A stretch of DNA of 53,210 nt from Rhodocyclaceae bacterium. Its GTDB lineage: Bacteria; Pseudomonadota; Gammaproteobacteria; Burkholderiales; Usitatibacteraceae. The stretch is taken from positions 1 to 53,210 of the forward strand of contig JADCJC010000046.1 in NCBI GenBank assembly GCA_020247395.1, given 5' to 3'. The notes under the pieces were generated by a model. The model made no database searches, was not told the origin of the DNA, and was given only the letters and a program-made list of their open reading frames with translations. Position 1 is the stretch's first letter; every line of letters begins with the position of its first letter. Of the stretch, positions 30,798 to 39,148 are shown in pieces. A program made the position numbers and the translations under genes.

Positions 30798-32168
30798 ATG
30801 AACTTACACAGACTCCTGCAACAGCGCGCGTCTAACAACAATCCCGTTCGGATCGCGTTGATCGGCGCGGGTAAATTCGGCACGATGTTTCTCTCGCAAG
30901 CCCCCCGCGCGCCAGGCTTACACGTCACCGGTATCGCCGATCTGAACCCTGCCCGCGCGATGGCGTCACTTTCGCGCGTCGGCTGGCCGAAAGAAAAGTA
31001 CGCAGCGACCTCAATTGAAGCCGCATCCAAATCCGGTGCGACTTTCATCACTGACGACGCGATGGCGCTCATTGTCTCGCCGAACGTCGATGTGGTGATT
31101 GACGCGACCGGCAGCCCGTCGGCCGGGATCGCGCATGTGCTGGCGTGCTGCACACATAAAAAACACATCGTCATGGTCAATGTCGAGGCGGATGCTTTGG
31201 CCGGTCCGTTGCTGGCTAGGCGCGCTGAGGAAGCTGGTATCGTCTATTCACTCGCCTACGGCGATCAGCCAGCGCTGATTTGTGAAATGGTCGATTGGGC
31301 GCGTACCGCAGGCTTTGATGTTGTTGCGGCGGGTAAAGGGACGAAACACTTGCCTGAATATCACGCATCAACGCCCGACACTGTTTGGGGCCACTATGGC
31401 TTCACGCCCGAGATGGTGGCCAGTGGTGACTTCAACGCACAGATGTTTAATTCGTTCCTCGACGGCACCAAAAGCGCCATCGAGATGACGGCAGTGGCGA
31501 ACGCAACTGGTCTCACGCCGGCACCGCAGGGCTTGGATTTTCCGCCTTGCGGCGTGGATGACCTCGCGCGCATCCTGAAACCGAAAGCACACGGCGGCAT
31601 TCTTCATCATCGCGGCCAAGTCGAAGTGATTTCCAGCGTTGAACGCGATGGTCGCCCGGTGTTCCGCGATTTACGCTGGGGCGTATATGTCACCTTCGCG
31701 GCAGACTCCGAGTACGTGCGCCGTTGCTTTCAGGAGTATGGTCTCGTCACTGACCCGAGTGGTGAATACTCGAGCATCTACAAGCCATTCCATTTGATCG
31801 GCTTGGAGCTCGGCATCAGCGTGGCGAGTGCGGCGCTGCGTCATGAGGCGACCGGCGCTGCTACCGGCTGGCGTGCGGATTGTGTGGCCACGGCCAAACG
31901 CGCGTTGAAGGCCGGCGAAGTGTTGGATGGCGAAGGCGGGTACACGGTTTACGGAAAACTGATGCCCGCCGTGGATTCAATGGCAAAAGGGGCGCTGCCG
32001 ATCGGTCTTGCGCACAAGGTGAAACTTGTTGGTGATGTCGCCATCGGTGAGACCGTAACGTGGGATCATGTTGCCACTGATTCCGGCAACCACGCCGCCA
32101 AGTTTCGACGTGCAATGGAAGTCGAGTTCCAAGAAAATAGGCCCGTACCACGCACACGCATGGCATAA
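30798..32168 (+). CDS. COG4091-type predicted dehydrogenase with C-terminal SAF domain
   Basis: 456 residues related to homoserine dehydrogenase at the N-terminus: IALIGAGKFGTMF (about 19-31) is the NAD(P) loop, followed by VDVVIDATGSPSAGIAH and MVNVEADALAGPLLA. The C-terminal 100 residues (AKRALKAGEVLDGEGGYTVY) form a SAF-like domain. It lacks the regulatory ACT domain of biosynthetic homoserine dehydrogenases, so a catabolic role is more likely. Ten bases separate it from the PLP enzyme gene, indicating an operon. Confidence 0.85.
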   Translation: MNLHRLLQQRASNNNPVRIALIGAGKFGTMFLSQAPRAPGLHVTGIADLNPARAMASLSRVGWPKEKYAATSIEAASKSGATFITDDAMALIVSPNVDVVIDATGSPSAGIAHVLACCTHKKHIVMVNVEADALAGPLLARRAEEAGIVYSLAYGDQPALICEMVDWARTAGFDVVAAGKGTKHLPEYHASTPDTVWGHYGFTPEMVASGDFNAQMFNSFLDGTKSAIEMTAVANATGLTPAPQGLDFPPCGVDDLARILKPKAHGGILHHRGQVEVISSVERDGRPVFRDLRWGVYVTFAADSEYVRRCFQEYGLVTDPSGEYSSIYKPFHLIGLELGISVASAALRHEATGAATGWRADCVATAKRALKAGEVLDGEGGYTVYGKLMPAVDSMAKGALPIGLAHKVKLVGDVAIGETVTWDHVATDSGNHAAKFRRAMEVEFQENRPVPRTRMA

Positions 32169-32178
32169 CCCGAATGTT

Positions 32179-33351
32179 ATGAGCCAATCCAAAACAACCA
32201 AATTGATTCAGCGCGGGCGGATAGCCGCCAGCCAAGCCTCCACCGTCAATTTGCCCATGCACCGGGCGTCGACTGTGTTGTTCGATTCAGTTGCGCATAT
32301 GGAGGACGTGCAACAGCGGCAAGGTGCCGACGAGCAGATACCAACTTACGGCATTTTTAATATGCCTGACGCGCTAGCGCTGGAAAATACGGTCGCGGAA
32401 ATCGAGGGGGGGTATCGCGCCATGTCGTTTCCAAGCGGCCTCGCCGCCGTCGCCGGTGCGATATTGTCTTGCGTGAAATCTGGCGATCATATGTTAATGA
32501 CCGATGGTAGCTACGATCCCGGTCGACGTTTCTGCGATTCAGTCCTCAAACGGTTGGGTGTCGATACAACATACTACGACCCGCTGATCGGCGCGGGGAT
32601 CGAAGCACTCATGCGACCGAACACCACGGTGGTCTATACCGAGAGCCCAAGCTCCAACACGTTTGAAATTCAAGATATTCCCGCCATTACAAAAATCGCG
32701 CATCAGCATGATGCAGTGGTAATCATGGACAACGCTTGGGCGACCGGATTACTGTTCGACGCATTTTCCCACGGTGTGGATGTGGTTGTGCAGCCGGCGA
32801 CCAAATACTACGCCGGGCACTCAGATGTGTTGATTGGCCTAGTGATTGCAAACGAAAAGACTTGGCCGCAAGTCAAAGACACCAATTACGCGCTGGGGCA
32901 GCGGGCGGCAGCCGACGATTGTTTTCTCACCCTGCGCGGTATGCGAACCATGGCGGTGCGGCTCAAGCAACAAGCAGAATCAGCGCTGACGGTGGCGCGG
33001 TGGTTGCAAGGTCGTCCGGAGGTCGCACGTGTTTTGTACCCGGCGCTGGAGAGTGACCCGGGACACACTATCTGGAAACGTGACTTCAATGGCGCATCGG
33101 GGCTCTTCGCCATCGAGTTAAAACCTTGCTCGCAGCAACAGTTGGCCGCCATGATCGACGGCTATGAACATTTTGGTTTGGGTTATTCATGGGGCGGGTT
33201 TGAAAGCCTAGTGATGGCGGCTTACCCGACGCGAACGGCCAAACCTCGGACCGGCGGCCAGTTGGTGCGGTTTAGCATCGGGCTTGAGGACGTTAATGAC
33301 CTCATCGCCGATCTGGATGCCGGCTTCACTCGACTGCAAGGCGGGCAGTAA
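32179..33351 (+). CDS. metC: Cystathionine beta-lyase-like PLP enzyme
   Basis: Cys/Met metabolism PLP enzyme of 390 residues. K209 in PATKYYAGHSD forms the Schiff base, with D184 (IMDNAWATG) stacking on the cofactor and Y57 in TYGIFNMP. ATG 32179 was chosen since it directly follows the upstream stop and gives a normal N-terminus; a longer frame reads through the previous gene. It is between a COG4091 dehydrogenase and an M20 peptidase, an unusual setting for a housekeeping methionine gene, so another beta- or gamma-elimination substrate is possible. Confidence 0.88.
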   Translation: MSQSKTTKLIQRGRIAASQASTVNLPMHRASTVLFDSVAHMEDVQQRQGADEQIPTYGIFNMPDALALENTVAEIEGGYRAMSFPSGLAAVAGAILSCVKSGDHMLMTDGSYDPGRRFCDSVLKRLGVDTTYYDPLIGAGIEALMRPNTTVVYTESPSSNTFEIQDIPAITKIAHQHDAVVIMDNAWATGLLFDAFSHGVDVVVQPATKYYAGHSDVLIGLVIANEKTWPQVKDTNYALGQRAAADDCFLTLRGMRTMAVRLKQQAESALTVARWLQGRPEVARVLYPALESDPGHTIWKRDFNGASGLFAIELKPCSQQQLAAMIDGYEHFGLGYSWGGFESLVMAAYPTRTAKPRTGGQLVRFSIGLEDVNDLIADLDAGFTRLQGGQ

Positions 33352-33354
33352 AGA

Positions 33355-34761
33355 GTGAGTAGACACGCCGCAATTGCCGATGCAGAAGCCTATTTCGATA
33401 ACAAAACCTTTCACGCCGACTTGGCCCGGCGCGTGGCAATTCCGACCGAAAGCCAGAACCCGGAACGTCGTGACGCGCTACAGATTTATCTTGACGACGA
33501 GCTCACGCCCGCACTCGAAGCCATGGGCTTTACCTGCACGGTGTACCCCAACCCAAAGGCCGGTGGGCCATTGTTGATCGCATCTCGTATCGAAGACGCC
33601 ACACTACCGACGGTTCTATCCTACGGCCACGGCGACGTGATTCGCGGCGTAGACGCGCAATGGAACGCGGGACTATCGCCGTGGCGGTTGATTGAGGACG
33701 GCGACAAACTCTACGGTCGCGGCACTGCAGACAATAAAGGTCAGCACAGCATCAACCTCGGTGCCTTCAAAAGTGTGTTGGCCATACGCCGCAGTCAACA
33801 ACAGGGGTTGGGCTTTAACCTTAAACTTCTCATCGAGACTGGGGAAGAGATGGGCTCCCCGGGGTTAAACGATTTTTGTCTCGCACACAAAGATGCGCTG
33901 GAAGCCGACGTCTTTATCTCGAGCGACGGGCCGCGACTGTCGCCAGAACGGCCGACAATTTTTCTCGGCTCACGCGGCGCACTGAATTTTGATTTGACGG
34001 TGGAACTTCGCGAAGGCGCTCACCATTCCGGTAATTGGGGTGGCCTGCTTGCCGACCCGGGCATCATTTTGAATCACGCGATTGCATCAATCACCGACGC
34101 TCGCGGTATGATCCAGGTACCCGAGTGGCGGCCGGCGGATATCCCTGCCAACGTCCGGGCGGCACTCGCCGATTGCGATCCCTCTGGCGGAGACGATGCG
34201 CCAACAATCGATCTCGATTGGGGCGAGCCCGGACTATCACCCGCTGAACGTGTATTTGGCTGGTCGAGTTTTGCTGTGCTTGCCATGAAGGTGGGCAACC
34301 CCGAATTTCCCGTTAACGCCATTGCCGGCAAGGCGTGGGCGCGCTGCCAGTTGCGTTTTGTGGTCGGAACCAACCCGAACGCAATTGTGCCGGCGCTCCA
34401 GCAGCATCTGGCTCGCGAGGGCTTCACCAACGTTTCAGTGACGGCAACGCGCGAAACAGAAATGAACGCAACGCGCCTCGATCCCGATTCACCGTGGGTG
34501 AAATTTGCAGTGGCATCGATTATCAAAACCACCGGTAAGAAACCGGCGATCTTGCCTAACCTCGGTGGCTCTCTGCCCAATGAAGTGTTTGCTGAAACAC
34601 TCGGCCTGCCGACCGTTTGGATTCCACACTCGTATTCCGCGTGCAGCCAACACGCGCCTAATGAACATTTGCTCGGGCCGATTGCGCGAGAAGGGCTGCA
34701 GATCATGGCCGGACTTTTCTGGGATCTAGGCGAAGCTTCGCTTCGTCCAGCTATTTGTTAA
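33355..34761 (+). CDS. M20-family metallopeptidase/deacylase
   Basis: Di-zinc hydrolase of 468 residues with a GTG start three bases after the preceding stop. Metal and catalytic motifs are visible: H92/D94 (YGHGDVIRG), D126 (GRGTADNKGQ), E164-E165 (ETGEEMGS), SSDGPR, and the C-terminal histidine in SACSQHAPNEH. The middle RGALNFDLTVE...HHSGNWGG is the dimerisation-domain region. Members cleave peptides, N-acyl amino acids or carbamoyl compounds. No signal peptide, so cytoplasmic. Confidence 0.92.
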   Translation: MSRHAAIADAEAYFDNKTFHADLARRVAIPTESQNPERRDALQIYLDDELTPALEAMGFTCTVYPNPKAGGPLLIASRIEDATLPTVLSYGHGDVIRGVDAQWNAGLSPWRLIEDGDKLYGRGTADNKGQHSINLGAFKSVLAIRRSQQQGLGFNLKLLIETGEEMGSPGLNDFCLAHKDALEADVFISSDGPRLSPERPTIFLGSRGALNFDLTVELREGAHHSGNWGGLLADPGIILNHAIASITDARGMIQVPEWRPADIPANVRAALADCDPSGGDDAPTIDLDWGEPGLSPAERVFGWSSFAVLAMKVGNPEFPVNAIAGKAWARCQLRFVVGTNPNAIVPALQQHLAREGFTNVSVTATRETEMNATRLDPDSPWVKFAVASIIKTTGKKPAILPNLGGSLPNEVFAETLGLPTVWIPHSYSACSQHAPNEHLLGPIAREGLQIMAGLFWDLGEASLRPAIC

Positions 34762-34784
34762 CCTCACTACATCGGGACATCGAT

Positions 34785-36719
34785 ATGCGTCAGGACGTTA
34801 TGCAACGTGTTTTCATCTTTCTGGCCACAGCGTTTGGCACGTTGGCATTCGCACAAACGCCGACTGCTCCTGAGGCTGAATTCAATATTCGCGAAAGTTA
34901 TACCAAGTACGAGTACCGCATTCCCATGCGCGATGGGAAGAGGCTCTTCACGTCGGTATATGTGCCGAAGGATCAGTCCAAAACCTACCCTTTCCTGATC
35001 CAACGCACCCCCTACAGCGCGGCACCGTATGGCGTTGACGAATATCCGCGTCGTCTGGGGCCGGCGCCCGAATTATTGAAGCTGGGCTATATCTTCGTGA
35101 CACAGGACGTTCGTGGCCGCTACATGTCCGAAGGCAGGTTTATCGAGATGACGCCCCACCAAGTTGTCAAGGGGCCGAAAGATGTGGATGAGAGTACCGA
35201 CATGTATGACACAGCCGAGTGGCTGCTCAAGAACGTGCCGTACAACAATGGTCGCATCGGCCTATGGGGTAACTCATACCCGGGCTTTTTTGTGTCGTCG
35301 AGCATCATCGATAGCCATCCCGCCGTCAAGGCCGCCTCGCCGCAGGCACCGGTCACTGATCTCTATATGGGGGACGACAGCTATCACAACGGCGCATTTA
35401 TGTTGGCCTCAAACTTCGGTTTCTACACCGGGTTCAAGCAGCAAGACACTCCCACCCTCCCGCCAAAGAATCAAATTCGTTTCGATTTCGGCTCACAAGA
35501 TGCCTATGAGTTTTACCTGAAAGCAGGCACGCTTGCGGACATCATCAAACTTACCTCTGCGGACAAGAATTCACTGTTCGCAAGTCAGGCAGTAAATGAT
35601 ACGTACAGCGACTACTGGCAGTCGCGTGATATCTCGCGTCACTTGAAGAACATCAAAACGGCTGTGCTCACCGTGGGCGGTTGGTACGACTTGGAAGATC
35701 CGGTGGGGCCGCTAAAGGTCTACAAGGAAATTGGCAAGAACAACAAAGGCATCTTCAACAGTCTCGTGATGGGCCCTTGGTCGCACGGCGGTTGGTTGCG
35801 TTATGACGGCGCAAAACTCGGCCACGTGGATTTTGGTTTTAAGACGGCGGACTGGTATCGTAAGAATATCTTGGTACCGTTCTTCGAAAAATACCTCAAG
35901 GACAAAGATGGTGTGAAGGTCGCCGAGGCAAACGTATTTGAAACGGGCACCAACGTCTGGCGTCAGTATCCGCAATGGCCGCCAGCGGCGGCGCAGCCAA
36001 AATCGTTGTACTTGAAGGCGGGCGGCAGACTCGGGTGGATGCAAGACAGCACAAAAGGCTTTGACGAGTACATCAGCGATCCGGCCAAACCGGTTCCATA
36101 CACCAGCGCGGTGACAATAAATGTACCGCAGGAGTATGTGGTCGGCGACCAGCGATTCGCCGCGTCGCGTACCGATGTTCTCGTATACCAGAGCGATGTG
36201 CTGGAGGAGGACGTCACCATCGCCGGCCCCGTCCGCCCGAAATTGTTTGCCTCCACCAGCGGAACCGACAGCGATTTTGTCGTGAAGCTCATCGATGTCT
36301 ATCCGGCAGAACTCAATATGGCTAACGTAAATCCGGCATCCCAGACCAGCGCCGCGCCACGCGACGTACCGGTACCCAGCGTGCAAATGGCGGGCTTTCA
36401 ACAACTCATCCGCGGCGAGCCATTCCGTGCCAAGTTTCGCAAGAGTTTTGTCACACCTTCACCGATGGTGCCAAATCAAGTCGACAAGATCGAATTCGAT
36501 CTTCCCGATATCCTGCACACCTTTCGTCGAGGTCACCGCATCATGGTGCAAATTCAATCATCGTGGTTCCCGTTGGTTGATCGTAATCCGCAAACTTTCG
36601 TGTCGATTCCAAGCGCCAAGGCCAGCGACTATGTGAAAGCCACCCAGCGTGTATTCCGCGGCGGGGCGGAGTCTTCTGCACTGGGTGTTTGGGTGATGGC
36701 AAATCCTGCGGCCAAGTAG
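34785..36719 (+). CDS. Secreted CocE/NonD-family serine hydrolase
   Basis: 644 residues from the ATG at 34785. Residues 1-23 form a signal peptide ending AFA before QTP, so the enzyme is probably periplasmic or secreted. The nucleophile is S164 in GLWGNSYPGFF, and WSHGG contains a candidate catalytic histidine. The C-terminal 220 residues form the jelly-roll domain of the X-Pro dipeptidyl-peptidase class (YQSDVLEEDVTIAGPVRPKL). Family members hydrolyse esters, amides or acyl-peptides. Last gene of the five-gene cluster; an in-frame ATG at 34800 is an alternative start. Confidence 0.9.
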   Translation: MRQDVMQRVFIFLATAFGTLAFAQTPTAPEAEFNIRESYTKYEYRIPMRDGKRLFTSVYVPKDQSKTYPFLIQRTPYSAAPYGVDEYPRRLGPAPELLKLGYIFVTQDVRGRYMSEGRFIEMTPHQVVKGPKDVDESTDMYDTAEWLLKNVPYNNGRIGLWGNSYPGFFVSSSIIDSHPAVKAASPQAPVTDLYMGDDSYHNGAFMLASNFGFYTGFKQQDTPTLPPKNQIRFDFGSQDAYEFYLKAGTLADIIKLTSADKNSLFASQAVNDTYSDYWQSRDISRHLKNIKTAVLTVGGWYDLEDPVGPLKVYKEIGKNNKGIFNSLVMGPWSHGGWLRYDGAKLGHVDFGFKTADWYRKNILVPFFEKYLKDKDGVKVAEANVFETGTNVWRQYPQWPPAAAQPKSLYLKAGGRLGWMQDSTKGFDEYISDPAKPVPYTSAVTINVPQEYVVGDQRFAASRTDVLVYQSDVLEEDVTIAGPVRPKLFASTSGTDSDFVVKLIDVYPAELNMANVNPASQTSAAPRDVPVPSVQMAGFQQLIRGEPFRAKFRKSFVTPSPMVPNQVDKIEFDLPDILHTFRRGHRIMVQIQSSWFPLVDRNPQTFVSIPSAKASDYVKATQRVFRGGAESSALGVWVMANPAAK

Positions 36720-37151
36720 GTGCCCCGGCATTGGCCTGCATACATCAGGCGGCTTAACCGTGATCGGCATTTTCCCTGGGCTGGCATACAAATTTGCTTG
36801 CTGGCCGGATCGCGTGCAGATACTGAGAAAGCGTTAGTCAAACTGACCTACGGGCGGTCGTTTTCAGCCTTTTTTGCTTGGAATCGCCCGTCCTTCGGCT
36901 ACTTTGTACTCGCTGCGCTTGGCAATACGCTTGGCCGATGCTGCGGTCGGCGCGCTCTGCAAGGGGGAGCGGAATTTTCGGTGGTGATCGTGATGCCAAC
37001 GGCTGAAAGCAGCCTCCAACTTCAATTGACAGAGGGAGGACTGTGTTGATGGTACCGCCGTTGCCACAAACGCTTTGCGCGTCGAAGTTCCACCGCCTGT
37101 GGCGGAATTTAGCCTACATCAAGAGCTTGGCAAACGCGTGGTCGGTCGCAT
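36720..37151. other. Gene-free region between convergent genes
   Basis: 432 bases. Open frames occur on both strands, but none resembles a known protein or has a ribosome-binding site. No clear terminator hairpin, tRNA or repeat was seen. Confidence 0.6.
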
Positions 37152-37904
37152 CTATCCCTTTACAACTCGCGGCAGCGGCCGCAGTATGCCCTGCCCGCCG
37201 TCCACACGAATGACCTGTCCCGTGATATGCCCTGCATGCGGCGACAAGAGGTAGGCAAACGCATGGGCAACGTCGCTTGGTTCAGCGATACGATTGGTGG
37301 GAATGAGCGCCGCCGAACGGGCTTCCACCTCCGGTGTGGCGGTGAATCGTTTTGTGAGGGCTGAGCGCGTCAATCCCGGTGCCACCACATTCACCCGCAC
37401 GCCCTTATCGGCGTAGGTTGCCGCCGCACTCAACGCCAGCCCGGTTACCGCGCACTTCGCCGCTGCAATTGCTTCATGATTCGCGAAACCTGCTTCGGCC
37501 ACAACTGAGCTTGTCATCACGGCGACTGCTGGCCGCTGTACTTTGGTAGCCTGCACCACAAACCACTTGAGCACATGAAAAGCGGAGGTCGCGTTAGTCG
37601 CAATTTGATCATGCCAATCTTGTTCGGATGTCAGATGCAAGGGGCGCACCGCAGTTGAGCCAACACAATGTGCCAAGCCTTCTATCATGCCAAGCTCTGT
37701 AGCTTTGGTCTGTAACAAGGCAACGCCGTCGGCAGTGGCGAGATCGGCAACGAGCGTATTGTGTGCGCTTTCCAGCGAAGCGTTGAGCGATTCCAGCTTG
37801 GCTGCATCGCGCCCGCACATCAACAATGAATCACCGCGAGCATGCAATATTGCCGCTAGCGCCGAACCGATGGCACCTGTCGCGCCGGTAATAGCAATAT
37901 TCAT
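37152..37904 (-). CDS. Atypical short-chain dehydrogenase-like protein lacking the catalytic tyrosine
   Basis: 250 residues with an intact Rossmann motif TGATGAIG (6-13) and the C-terminal GHITGQVIRVDGG region. The catalytic YxxxK is altered: K150 is present but the residue four before it is isoleucine (I146, in NHEAIAAAK), and the NNAG motif is replaced by HCVGS. Serines 132-133 remain. It may bind NAD(P) without standard SDR catalysis or use a different chemistry. Its ATG overlaps the stop of the antenna-less photolyase gene by four bases. Confidence 0.88.
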   Translation of the reverse strand: MNIAITGATGAIGSALAAILHARGDSLLMCGRDAAKLESLNASLESAHNTLVADLATADGVALLQTKATELGMIEGLAHCVGSTAVRPLHLTSEQDWHDQIATNATSAFHVLKWFVVQATKVQRPAVAVMTSSVVAEAGFANHEAIAAAKCAVTGLALSAAATYADKGVRVNVVAPGLTRSALTKRFTATPEVEARSAALIPTNRIAEPSDVAHAFAYLLSPHAGHITGQVIRVDGGQGILRPLPRVVKG

Positions 37905-39148
37905 AGAGGGAATTTCTCTTTATTGGCACGATGCCAGAAGGATGAAAATGAGCGGTGCAGTTGGTCTGGATCGATGAAGGCTCTCGGCGCTTGAGTTGAT
38001 GTCGCACCGATTGCAACACACGCGTCGATAAAGGCCGAGTAGTGCGGGTTTAGTGTGCGCGCAACACAGATGGATGCCAATGCTGACTTGGATGCCTCGC
38101 CAACAATCCAAACTTTATCGCAGCACTCGTGCATCGCTCGCAACACAAAGTTCCACCTTTGCGCGCTCCACGGAAACTCATTATGGAACGCTGGAACAAT
38201 CAACCCGATCGCCGACGATGGTGTTGGCCTGTCGGCTGGCCCGCATGTGGGCACGTGAGCAGGCCAATTGAGCGACCACGGGTGCAATAGTGTTCCGGAA
38301 AAGTCGGTGGGCGGCGAATCAATCACCTCAAGACCATGTTCATGCGCGAGCCCGGCAAACTGTTGGGGCGCGACCAATGCGGGCGGCGGCACTGCGGATG
38401 ACTGTGCGCGTTTTTGTGGTGCCTCCGGCATCGCCGGTCGCTGCCGCGCGATCTGCTCAAGAGTATCGTACGTACAATCAATTGCTGTCCCGCTGTGGTT
38501 AAAGCCAGGTGCGTACTTCGCCACGTTTTCGGCGTTGAACAAGTACGGCTTGCCCGTCCATGTTCCCGCGACCCACTGCCACGACAAGGTATTGGACGCT
38601 AAATCGCCATCAAGCAAATACGCATACATCCACCGCGCGCCAACGCGCCAATCAACTTTTCGAACGTGCACCATGTAGCTTGCCAGCCACATGCGCGCGT
38701 GGTTGTGCAAATAGCCCGTTCGATAGAGCAGCCGTACCTGATCGTCAATGATTGCAACGCCCGTGCTGGCGGTCACGATATCCTCAGGCATCACGCCGCT
38801 ATAGGCCACCGTATCCGCAGCCGGCGGCGGCCGTTGCGCCCGCCAGATGTCATCGCCGATAACTCGCCAGACATGGTAAAAGTACTCGCGCCAACCCAAC
38901 TCAAAACTGAATTTGTCCCGCCAGCCTAACCGGGTTCTCTTGCCGAGCAGCGTTATCACCTCCGGGACGTCGGTGATGCCATGGGTCAGGTAAGGCGATA
39001 GACGTGAGACAGCGCCATTCAAGGCATTACGCGTACGTTCATACTGCGCGAGATGAACCGCGTTGATTTTCGCCAGCGCCGTCTCGCGGGTACTTGCTTG
39101 CGCCACATGCGGCAGCATGTTTTGCGCAGCGGTGTTCGTCGCGCTCAT
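37901..39148 (-). CDS. Photolyase/cryptochrome-like FAD-domain protein without N-terminal antenna domain
   Basis: 415 residues. The first 230 are the helical FAD-binding domain of the photolyase family: SPYLTHGITDVPEVI, FSFELGWREYFYHVW, TGYLHNHARMWLASYMVH, and DGDLASNTLSWQWVAGTWTG with NAENVAKYAPG. The usual N-terminal alpha/beta antenna domain is absent. After a proline/alanine linker (about 240-260) comes a C-terminal domain of about 150 residues (LHPWSLNWP, IGLIVPAFHNEFPWSAQRW) with no function I recognise. The ATG at 39148 overlaps the stop of the preceding photolyase gene. Repair activity is uncertain. Confidence 0.87.
   Translation of the reverse strand: MSATNTAAQNMLPHVAQASTRETALAKINAVHLAQYERTRNALNGAVSRLSPYLTHGITDVPEVITLLGKRTRLGWRDKFSFELGWREYFYHVWRVIGDDIWRAQRPPPAADTVAYSGVMPEDIVTASTGVAIIDDQVRLLYRTGYLHNHARMWLASYMVHVRKVDWRVGARWMYAYLLDGDLASNTLSWQWVAGTWTGKPYLFNAENVAKYAPGFNHSGTAIDCTYDTLEQIARQRPAMPEAPQKRAQSSAVPPPALVAPQQFAGLAHEHGLEVIDSPPTDFSGTLLHPWSLNWPAHVPTCGPADRPTPSSAIGLIVPAFHNEFPWSAQRWNFVLRAMHECCDKVWIVGEASKSALASICVARTLNPHYSAFIDACVAIGATSTQAPRAFIDPDQLHRSFSSFWHRANKEKFPL

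Noticed and set aside
36720-37049. 109-codon open frame after the CocE-like gene
   Set aside because: No ribosome-binding site, no recognisable motif, and composition unlike the neighbours; treated as non-coding.
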